Assembly: GCA_902773445.1 (NCBI GenBank)
Contig: CACYEU010000228.1
Span: 1-7,247 of the forward strand
Direction of reading: 5' to 3'
Source: an uncultured Lachnospiraceae bacterium
GTDB lineage: Bacteria > Bacillota > Clostridia > Lachnospirales > Lachnospiraceae
Length of the DNA: 7,247 nt
Shown: piece after piece, positions 1 through 6,000 of the stretch
Position numbering within the stretch: the first letter of the stretch is position 1
How the letters are laid out: the number at the start of each line of letters is the position of its first letter
Made by a program: the position numbers and the translations under genes
Notes under the pieces: generated by a model
What the model saw: only the letters and a program-made list of their open reading frames with translations
Told to the model about the DNA's origin: nothing
Database searches by the model: none

Positions 1-251
1 GAAAGTCTGGTGATCAGGATATTTGTCTGGCCGTTCTCGCGCATCGACTCTATGATCCCGACGATCTGACCGGGTGTCTTGCCGGCTCCGTAGATGACTT
101 CCGGAATTCCCTGCGCGATTTTTCTGTGCAGATCGACCTTTGCGAATCCGAGATCCTCGTACGGCGCCTGCTTGATGCGAAGCAGTGCGTCATCAGGCGA
201 AAGCCTGCCGTCCCGGACCGCTTCAAGGATATCTTTTATCTCCGTTTTCAT
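1..251 (-). CDS. larB: Nickel pincer cofactor biosynthesis protein LarB, N-terminal part (partial)
   Basis: This is the first 83 codons of a minus-strand gene that continues past the left edge. The family carboxylates the pyridinium ring of nicotinic acid adenine dinucleotide and hydrolyses its phosphoanhydride bond. That is the first step toward the nickel-pincer nucleotide used by lactate racemase (LarA) and related enzymes; LarE and LarC act afterwards. Recognisable motifs are an N-terminal helical region (start MKTEIKDILEAVRDG), the LarB signature DLGFAKVD near residues 32-39, and PEVIYGAGKTPGQI near residues 48-61, where the PurE-like (AIR carboxylase) domain begins. The full-length family is about 250 residues, so about two thirds is missing. 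ATG at 249-251 is chosen because AGAGGAAA (257-264) lies 7 nt upstream. The upstream gene pair ends in a terminator, so larB probably has its own promoter within 252-328. The family call is confident; what follows (often larC) cannot be seen. Confidence 0.92.
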   Translation of the reverse strand, partial: MKTEIKDILEAVRDGRLSPDDALLRIKQAPYEDLGFAKVDLHRKIAQGIPEVIYGAGKTPGQIVGIIESMRENGQTNILITRL

Positions 252-328
252 AATGCTTTCCTCTTGTTTGATCTTTGGGAAAATCTTACCATAAACAGAG
301 CCGGCCTGTCGAACAGTCAATCAGCAAA
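252..328 (-). other. Short intergenic leader of larB; no clear promoter
   Basis: On the minus strand this stretch should hold the larB promoter. A TTGACT (complement of 315-320) is a fair -35 element. The best -10-like hexamers after it (TTTATG or TATGGT) lie 19 to 21 bp away, so the match is weak, and the -35 sits against the tail of the preceding terminator. The only well-supported element is the ribosome binding site AGAGGAAA at 257-264. No riboswitch-like structure was recognised. Confidence 0.3.
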
Positions 329-353
329 AAGGCTTCGGTCAAACCGAAGCCTT
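326..353 (-). terminator. Rho-independent terminator of the membrane-protein pair
   Basis: A perfect 11-bp inverted repeat (329-339 AAGGCTTCGGT, 343-353 ACCGAAGCCTT) has a 3-nt loop. Read on the minus strand, the stem is followed directly by a T run (complement of 326-330). It lies 11 bp beyond the stop codon of the 365-682 gene and separates that unit from larB. On the plus strand the stem is followed by CATTTG, so it is oriented for minus-strand transcription. Confidence 0.88.
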
Positions 354-364
354 CATTTGTATCA

Positions 365-682
365 TCAATCTTTCTTTTTGAACAATGTCTCTTTCAACAC
401 GCCGCGCGGGTCTTTGATCAGCAGAATGATCAGCCAGATGATCAGACCGAGAGCAACGACCGACAGACCGAGGAACAAGTCATTCAGCATGTCCTTCGGT
501 TCCGGTGTAAAATACGCCGCCCCGAGCTCAGCATATTCAAAGATCGCGTCGGCAAGCCACATCAGAGACGCGCCCCAGAACATCAGGCATAGAATTCCGA
601 TCCTCATCTCGTTGTTCGGAACATTCTTGTACCAGATGATCGTGCTGATGATTGCTGCAAATACCGAAACCAGAAGCGTCAT
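365..682 (-). CDS. Small multi-pass membrane protein, function unknown (second of a coupled pair)
   Basis: This 105-residue protein is mostly hydrophobic, with three predicted membrane segments at about residues 1-17, 26-47 and 68-90 and a lysine-rich tail (FKKKD). Segment 2 runs into acidic residues: MWLADAIFEYAELGA carries D45, E49 and E52 next to the membrane. A PxxD motif precedes segment 3. ATG at 680-682 is preferred over an in-frame upstream ATG at 727. It overlaps the TGA of the preceding gene as ATGA, and GGAGG (complement of 693-697) lies 10 nt upstream inside that gene. The 727 start would add 15 Arg/Ser/Gly-rich residues and overlap the neighbour by 49 nt. The overlap implies translational coupling with the 679-1059 gene, and the two products probably act together in the membrane. 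I do not recognise a characterised family. The gene is real, given its coupling, its terminator and its coherent hydrophobic pattern. Confidence 0.82.
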   Translation of the reverse strand: MTLLVSVFAAIISTIIWYKNVPNNEMRIGILCLMFWGASLMWLADAIFEYAELGAAYFTPEPKDMLNDLFLGLSVVALGLIIWLIILLIKDPRGVLKETLFKKKD

Positions 683-1059
683 GCCTGCTCTTCCTCCGCT
701 GCCGCGCGCTTTTCGAGCACTGCGCATACCGCGAGCATGCAGAGCCAGACGGCCGTGACAAGCACCGCCATCGTGACGCCGACGGTCGCCATCTCATGAA
801 ACATCTCGGCTCTGTCGGCCGGGTTGACTGCCGCGGTCAGGAACGGGAAGAACGGTACGATCTCGCCGTGCCACAGATGTTCAAATGCCAGCAAGGCAGC
901 GCCGCCCCAGAGCATGTTTCTGAGCCATGAAAGCTTTCTTGAAAACGGAATCGTGCTGACTTCCTTCTGTTCAGTGTGTTTTTCTTCTTTTGCTTTTGTC
1001 TCTTTTGCTGCGACCGTCGTCACGATCGCTTCCGCTGTCGGAACCAAAAAACAAGCCAT
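679..1059 (-). CDS. Small membrane protein with FEHLWHGE motif, function unknown (first of a coupled pair)
   Basis: This is a 126-residue protein. A short apolar N-terminus (MACFLVPTAEAIVTTVAAK) is followed by a charged Lys/Glu linker at residues 19-33. Two hydrophobic blocks come next, at about 48-78 and 91-115, then an Ala/Glu-rich tail. The first block contains FEHLWHGE (His61, His64) and the loop after it contains MFHEM (His88), so several histidines and glutamates sit at or near the membrane. They are candidate metal or heme ligands, or proton-transfer residues, but that is inference. ATG at 1057-1059 is well supported by AAGGAGG (complement of 1067-1073) 7 nt upstream. The TGA overlaps the ATG of the next gene (ATGA). 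Transcription diverges from the plus-strand operon beginning at 1253. The start is unusual in that the apolar N-terminus is separated from the membrane domain by a charged linker. I recognise no characterised family. Confidence 0.82.
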   Translation of the reverse strand: MACFLVPTAEAIVTTVAAKETKAKEEKHTEQKEVSTIPFSRKLSWLRNMLWGGAALLAFEHLWHGEIVPFFPFLTAAVNPADRAEMFHEMATVGVTMAVLVTAVWLCMLAVCAVLEKRAAAEEEQA

Positions 1060-1171
1060 CGTTCATCCTCCTTGCAAAACATACTTAACTATTCTAGTAA
1101 ATCATACTTTATTCAGCTGTTCAATATGTTGCAAATGCTAAATTGATAAAAGTCGGCATGCTGAGTTTTCG

Positions 1172-1200
1172 TTGAGATTGCATGCAAATCCTGTTATGCT
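1172..1200 (+). promoter_or_regulatory. Sigma-70/SigA-type promoter of the C_GCAxxG-hydE operon
   Basis: TTGAGA (1172-1177) and TATGCT (1195-1200) are separated by exactly 17 bp. The -10 is preceded by TGT, giving an extended -10 (TGnTATGCT). Transcription would start near 1206-1208, leaving a leader of about 45 nt before the ATG at 1253. The spacer contains the palindrome TTGCATGCAA (1178-1187). Confidence 0.7.
1178..1187. promoter_or_regulatory. Perfect 10-bp palindrome inside the promoter spacer, possible operator
   Basis: TTGCATGCAA is perfectly self-complementary and lies between the -35 and -10 hexamers, where a bound dimeric repressor would block RNA polymerase. A second GCATGC core occurs at 1156-1161, 24 bp upstream. 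No regulator family can be assigned, and a 10-bp palindrome can arise by chance. Confidence 0.35.
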
Positions 1201-1252
1201 TTATCTGTAGCTTAACCTGTCTTCAAGACAATTATCTGAAAGGACTGATCCT

Positions 1253-1669
1253 ATGAGCGACGCAGCGAAGTATTTCTATAAAGGCGGCCTGAACTGTGCT
1301 GAGACAACACTGAAATGTATGATCGAAGACGGCGTGGTCGATCTGCCGGAAGAGACCGTCAAAATGATGAGCGGTTTCGGCGGTGGCATGCAGCGCGGTT
1401 CGATCTGCGGAGCCGTCACCGGCGCGGTCGCGGCGATCGGATCGAAGACAGGCCGCACAGAGCCGGATCAGGACCGCAAACCCTCGGCGGAGGCGGTCAG
1501 AGAATTCCTGAAGCGCTTCGAAGCGGAATTCGGCACGCTCTATTGCAAGGAACTGCAGAAGACATATGTCAAAGAACACGCACTGAAATCTCCCGGCATG
1601 TACCGCGCATGCACGGTCTTTGTCGAGAGAGCGATCGAGATAGCAAAGGAGATCGTTGAAAATGCCTGA
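1253..1669 (+). CDS. C_GCAxxG_C_C family putative redox protein
   Basis: This 138-residue cysteine-motif protein matches the putative redox-active family C_GCAxxG_C_C. The expected series of conserved cysteines is present: C15 in GGLNCAETTL, C52 in GFGGG(x5)ICGAVTG, C98 in LYCKEL and C120 in YRACTVFVERA. C22 is an additional cysteine. The glycine-rich GFGGGMQRG stretch and the CGAVTGAVAAIG segment are typical of the family. These proteins are thought to bind a metal or do thiol redox chemistry; no reaction is firmly established. No signal peptide is seen and it is probably cytoplasmic. ATG at 1253 has AAAGGA (1239-1244) 8 nt upstream and lies about 45 nt after a good promoter. The stop overlaps the hydE start by 8 nt, so the two genes are co-transcribed. 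This suggests a role connected with hydrogenase maturation or electron transfer, which is inference. Confidence 0.9.
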   Translation: MSDAAKYFYKGGLNCAETTLKCMIEDGVVDLPEETVKMMSGFGGGMQRGSICGAVTGAVAAIGSKTGRTEPDQDRKPSAEAVREFLKRFEAEFGTLYCKELQKTYVKEHALKSPGMYRACTVFVERAIEIAKEIVENA

Positions 1670-2744
1670 CGAGAGAACAACGGCAGAATTAAAGGCTCTG
1701 GTCGATCAACTCACCGAACGGGGCAACCTGGACGATGACGGAATCCTCGCGCTGATGCTCAGCGAAGACCCGGATGCCAATGACTATCTGGCTGCGAAGG
1801 CCAGAGAAGTCAGAGAAAAATACTACGGAAAAGATGTCTATATCCGCGGACTGATCGAATTCACAAACTACTGCAGGAACAACTGCTATTACTGCGGGAT
1901 ACGGCGCGACAACAAGAACATCGAGCGCTACCGTTTAAGCGAAGAGCAGATCCTGTCCTGTACCGACAGCGGGTATGAGCTCGGATTCCGTACATTTGTC
2001 CTGCAGGGCGGAGAAGATCCGTACTATAACGATGACCGGATGGTGTCGATCGTGAAATCGATCAAAGAGAAGCACCCGGACTGCGCGATCACGCTCTCGA
2101 TCGGCGAACGCTCGTTTGACAGCTATGAAAGACTGTATAAGGCCGGCGCGGACCGCTATCTGCTCCGCCATGAAACGGCCGACAAGGCGCATTATGAATC
2201 TCTCCATCCGGAAGAAATGTCCTACGACAACAGGATCCGCTGCCTGCTCGACCTGCGCCGGATCGGCTATCAGATCGGCTGCGGCATGATGGTCGGATCA
2301 CCGGGGCAGAAGCCCGAACATTTGTTAAAAGATCTGCGCTTCATACAGATGTTCACACCTGAGATGGTCGGGATCGGACCGTTTGTCCCGCACCACGACA
2401 CACGGTACGCAGACTGCGAGCCGGGCACCGCTGAATTGACCGTGCGTCTGCTTTCGCTTATAAGACTTCTCAATCCGATGGTCCTGCTGCCGGCGACGAC
2501 TGCCCTCGGCACAGTCGACGCGTTCGGGCGCGAGAAAGGTCTTGCGGCCGGGGCGAATGTCGTGATGCCGAACCTGTCTCCGACCGATGTGCGCGACAAA
2601 TACCTCCTGTACGACAACAAGATCTGTACCGGAGACGAGGCCGCCGAATGCGTGCGCTGCCTGTCCCTTCGTGTATCAAAGGCCGGTTATCAGATCGTCA
2701 CATCCCGCGGTGACCATTTCACAAGACAAAACACGAACCAATAA
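1662..2744 (+). CDS. hydE: [FeFe]-hydrogenase H-cluster radical SAM maturase HydE
   Basis: This is a 360-residue cytoplasmic radical SAM enzyme. With HydF and HydG, HydE builds the [2Fe] subcluster of the [FeFe]-hydrogenase active site and contributes to the dithiomethylamine bridge. The [4Fe-4S]/SAM motif CX3CX2C is NYCRNNCYYCGI (C71, C75, C78), preceded by the family sequence IRGLIEFTN. Other HydE hallmarks are FVLQGGEDPYY, LSIGERSFDSY, RYLLRHETAD, GCGMMVGSPGQ, GIGPFVPHHDT and VVMPNLSPT. A C-terminal CX7CX2C (C322, C330, C333), the optional second Fe-S site of some HydE proteins, is also present. Length fits the family at about 350 residues. ATG at 1662 is preferred over TTG at 1656. AAAGGAG (1645-1651) is 10 nt from the ATG but only 4 nt from the TTG. 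It overlaps the upstream cysteine-protein gene by 8 nt and is followed by a hairpin terminator. BioB, ThiH and PylB relatives are less likely given the HydE-specific motifs. Confidence 0.96.
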   Translation: MPDERTTAELKALVDQLTERGNLDDDGILALMLSEDPDANDYLAAKAREVREKYYGKDVYIRGLIEFTNYCRNNCYYCGIRRDNKNIERYRLSEEQILSCTDSGYELGFRTFVLQGGEDPYYNDDRMVSIVKSIKEKHPDCAITLSIGERSFDSYERLYKAGADRYLLRHETADKAHYESLHPEEMSYDNRIRCLLDLRRIGYQIGCGMMVGSPGQKPEHLLKDLRFIQMFTPEMVGIGPFVPHHDTRYADCEPGTAELTVRLLSLIRLLNPMVLLPATTALGTVDAFGREKGLAAGANVVMPNLSPTDVRDKYLLYDNKICTGDEAAECVRCLSLRVSKAGYQIVTSRGDHFTRQNTNQ

Positions 2745-2765
2745 CCGGCTTGGCGCCGATATCAA

Positions 2766-2792
2766 AAAGCGGAGACGATTCGTCTCCGCTTT
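2766..2792. terminator. Bidirectional hairpin terminator between convergent genes
   Basis: A perfect 12-bp inverted repeat, AAAGCGGAGACG (2766-2777) and CGTCTCCGCTTT (2781-2792), has a 3-nt loop. On the plus strand (hydE) it is followed by a T-rich stretch, GTTATTTGTTTGTT. On the minus strand (66-residue gene) the stem runs into a TTTTT tract (complement of 2764-2768). It lies 21 bp after the hydE stop and 12 bp after the stop of the minus-strand gene, so it probably serves both. Confidence 0.85.
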
Positions 2793-2804
2793 GTTATTTG
2801 TTTG

Positions 2805-3005
2805 TTACTGTCTGGATTTGTTCCAATACCCTAAAAAACACCCGATCATGCCAAAGGCTCCCATGAGAATGCCCTGAGGATTGCCGAGAGCTTTCGCGAA
2901 AGACGCGCCTTTATGGAACAAACATGTGCCAAATGCGAACGCAAACCAGCAGATGACACCGCCGATCAGTGCCTGTATGATGATCTTGGTCAGATTCCCT
3001 TTCAT
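2805..3005 (-). CDS. 66-residue two-helix membrane protein, function unknown
   Basis: This short protein has a basic N-terminus (MKGNLTK), a hydrophobic helix at about residues 8-31 (QALIGGVICWFAFAFGTCLF), a polar loop with HKGASFAKALGNPQG, a second helix at about 45-61 (ILMGAFGMIGCFLGYW) and a basic tail (NKSRQ). The loop is predicted to face one side and both termini the other, probably the cytoplasm. ATG at 3003-3005 has a perfect AAAGGAGG (complement of 3011-3018) 5 nt upstream. It follows the giant minus-strand gene with a 45-bp gap and no terminator, so it is probably the last gene of that operon, and transcription ends at the 2766-2792 hairpin. It could be an assembly partner or small subunit of the large protein, but nothing in its sequence proves that. 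No family is recognised. Confidence 0.82.
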   Translation of the reverse strand: MKGNLTKIIIQALIGGVICWFAFAFGTCLFHKGASFAKALGNPQGILMGAFGMIGCFLGYWNKSRQ

Positions 3006-3050
3006 ATGGTCCTCCTTTTATCAGCGCTCTTTCGGTCGATTGTACTGTCT

Positions 3051-6000
3051 TTACTTTTTCTGCATCAGCGTTCCGGCTTTTGAGGTCGCGCTGTAGTAGC
3101 CGGCCTTCGAGAGTGCAGCGTTCGGACGAATGCTGTAACGAGTCTCGGCCGCGGTGCCGGATCCGATATCCGCGTGATCCACGTACATCATGACACGCTG
3201 GTCGCCCGCATGGCGTTCCTTGTTGCCGACCATCGGAAGCTGTCCGAAGTTTAAGCTCATCGGTTTGCCGACAGAACCGTCGATCTTATAGTCTTCCGGT
3301 GAAGTCGTCAGGCCCAGTACGTTCTCCCAGTTGGGATTCTTATAGGCTTCCTTGTCAAAGATCTTCATGCCGTGAAGCGTGCCGCCGTAGACGATCGCCA
3401 GATCCTCGGCGCTCGCGCTGCCAGGAGAAATATCCCCGTAAGCGAAACTGATGTTGCGGATCGGCGTGATCTGCTTGTCCGCATCAAGATCTGCTCCGAT
3501 TTCCTTCTTGCTGGTATAGTACAGATACAGGCCTGTACCGCCGGCTCCCTGATTCAGCGACATCACTTCCGAGCCCGATTTCACCGTATGTTTGAGCAGG
3601 TTGTACGTCACATCCCCCGCGGCACAGTTTGCCACTTCTTTTCCCTTGCTCTTAGTCGTTGTCCAGATATAGCCCGGGATATTGACTGACGCCGGCGGAT
3701 CATCTCCCGAATAGAGGAAGATATCGTGGATCGCATTCTTAGCGCTTGCCGTCCTGCGGTATCCGATCGCGATCCACTGGTCCGAATACGCATTGTAGTT
3801 GCAGTTGACATTGGACGCTCCGTTCGCGTTGGTCGTTCCGATCAGATCTGCGTAGGCCGCTTTCTTGTCTTTTCCGATGCCGACATAGATCTGCTCGATA
3901 TACGGCAGATCCTGCATGTCGTATTTCGTATGGATATACTTATACTCATCGGTTCTCATGCGCAGCGATGAGAACGACGGAAGGACATTGTCCACCCGGT
4001 CTGACTCTTTACACGAGAAGGTCGTGTTAAATCCATTGATAAATGCCTCGTCACTGAAATCGATCTCAGTGATCGGCGCCGAGAATGCAGCTGTCGCCGT
4101 GTTCGGCGAATAGTAGAGATAATACTGTCCCTCCTCCGATTTGACCGGTCCGCCCGCCAGCGTGCACTTGACACTCGCAACCATCAGCTCGCTCGGAGCG
4201 GAATTGGTGTCACTGTAGTATTTGAGCAATCCGTAGGCCGGACAGACCGTCTGCTTGACAGTCTTCTCCTCACCGGTCTTCTCGTCTTTTTCGGTGACCA
4301 TCGCCGTGCCCTTTTCATAGTTGGTACGTACGACGCCGATATATGCGTAGTCGCGCATTTTTTCTTTATCGTCCGGCAATTGTTCGGAAGCGTAACTCGC
4401 AGTTCCTCCCTCAATCAGAGCCTCCTTCCATTTGACTCCCTGGAATTTCCGATGTCCCCAGCGCAGATGTGCTGCTTCATTGCCGCGCACCCATTCGTCG
4501 TCTGAGGGATCTCTGTGCTTGACGTCCTGCACTTTCAGCTTATACCATTCCTTCTGATCAGACAGATCGTAAGGCAGGATCTCATCCAGCTCAGAGACCA
4601 GTGGCTGATTCGACAGATCCGGAAAACGCTGCGCAAGATTCGGCCAGGCAGATGCCGCTTTGGCGTACAGGCTGTTGATCGCCTCCTCCGGTGTTCTTCC
4701 CGTACCACAGAAGACCGCCGCAACATAGTGTTTCTTCTGGTAGACATTCTCGTTTCCGTCCGGTTCTCCGGTCCTGCCTCCGGCACTGTTTTTGAGATAC
4801 AGATACATGTACTCGGACCCGTTGGTGGTCGTGTCAAGAGCAAAGTTGACCGGATACCGGTAATCGCCCGGAGTGCGCATATCGCAAACCGGTTTATATC
4901 CGTCATGCTGTCCCGGATCCTTCTTGCATACGAACATCAGATCATCCCGCTTGACAGGCTCCCTGCCTGCAGCAGGTCCCGAAGTCAGCAGGTGATGAGT
5001 CAGGATCTCCGTCTCGTGGCCCGAGAGCCAGGGGATGCTGTATTTCTGCCTGCACTCCCAGTGAGGATACAGACTCGTCGGCATCGAAGTGTAGTTAAAA
5101 TATCCCCAGCATATACCGGCCTGTGTGACCGGATTGCCCTGAATGCTGACATTAGTCGTCTGCATCGCGCCTGCAGGTGTCTGAAGACCGGTGATCCGTA
5201 TCTGCTTTGACGTTTCCGTATAGGGCGATATCAGACCCGAAACCCCTGTGATTGCCCGGTACGGATTCCAGGTATAGGACACGCCGAAATACATGGTCGT
5301 TTTCTGATCTTCGTCATCGAAAATATCTCCCAAAGTAGAATCCGTTCCCCAGCCCTGATCGGAAACATTGTTGACCGCACCGTAATTCATATAGTGATAA
5401 ATGTCATAAGTCCAGTCGTGGCCGAGCGCACCGCCTTCCTTGTCCTTCCAGTTGCCGAGCGGGTTCATCTTGCCCGCCTTTTCCGTCATCATTTTCTTTG
5501 GCTTGTCTCCGTCCATCACGAGTTCAAAGCCGTTCTCCTTCGCAAAAGTCTGCATGAACTGATCGTGTGTCCCGTAGCGGTTGTCATCGTCATTATCCGA
5601 TGCCGCCAGAAAATAGGAGAAACCGGAGACATACGGTGCCTGACTGTCCTCTTTCGGCGCCTTATACTGCGTTTCGGGCCAGAAGTAGATAAACAGTCCC
5701 TGCTTGGGATCATCCTGTTTGACTTTGACATGGTGCTCATCCTGCCATGGCCAATCAGGGAGATACTTCGATGGATTGAAGGACAAGTTGTCGCTCCACT
5801 TATGCTTGAAATCCACGGCATTGCCGCCGGAGAACAGGCATACCGGCTCCGCGCCGGAACCAAGTTCAAGACGCTCGGTCTCAACCGTGATCTTCGTGAT
5901 CGGAGGTCCGGCTTCTTTACTGGACGTCCCGTACAGGGACATGCCGTCCGGCGTCATACCATTCTCGGCCGTGCCCATTTTTCCGTACGAAGCACTTCCG

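Larger units (their letters stand above)
1060..1252. other. Divergent intergenic regulatory region
   Basis: This 193-bp AT-rich spacer lies between divergently transcribed units. On the minus side it holds the strong ribosome binding site AAGGAGG (1067-1073). Its promoter is unclear: TTGCAA with TAAAGT at 17 bp is possible, and TATGAT and TAGAAT lie downstream without a well-spaced -35. On the plus side it holds the promoter at 1172-1200, described separately, and a leader of about 45 nt with a small TGTCT/AGACA hairpin (1218-1230). A TTATCTG direct repeat occurs at 1201-1207 and 1232-1238. TGCAAATnCT occurs at 1130-1139 and again at 1183-1192, 53 bp apart. No coding potential was seen. Confidence 0.5.

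Noticed and set aside
413..445. Three closely spaced TGATCAG copies
   Set aside because: They fall inside the membrane-protein gene and encode Leu/Ile in an Ile-rich helix (LIIWLIILLI), so codon usage explains them.
683..727. Upstream ATG at 727 for the 105-residue membrane protein
   Set aside because: It would add an Arg/Ser/Gly-rich stretch and overlap the preceding gene by 49 nt. The ATG at 682 has the ATGA coupling and GGAGG 10 nt upstream.
126..758. Long plus-strand open frame of 210 codons
   Set aside because: It lies antisense to larB, a terminator and the two membrane-protein genes. It is Arg/Pro-rich with no ribosome binding site, whereas the minus-strand genes have ribosome binding sites, coupling and coherent hydrophobic patterns.
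1074..1140. Minus-strand promoter for the membrane-protein pair
   Set aside because: TATGAT and TAGAAT hexamers exist, but no -35 sits at 16-18 bp from them. The only 17-bp pair (TTGCAA/TAAAGT) is weak, so no firm promoter is called.
1656..1661. TTG start for hydE
   Set aside because: AAAGGAG is only 4 nt from the TTG, while the ATG at 1662 has a workable 10-nt spacing and is the stronger codon.
3051..3110. Possible cell-wall sorting signal at the C-terminus of the giant protein
   Set aside because: The last residues lack LPxTG, a hydrophobic segment and a membrane anchor; only a short basic tail is present.
4515..5210. Plus-strand open frame of 231 codons
   Set aside because: It is antisense to the giant gene, Arg/Leu-rich without recognisable domains, and has no credible ribosome binding site. 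It is a shadow of the real frame.
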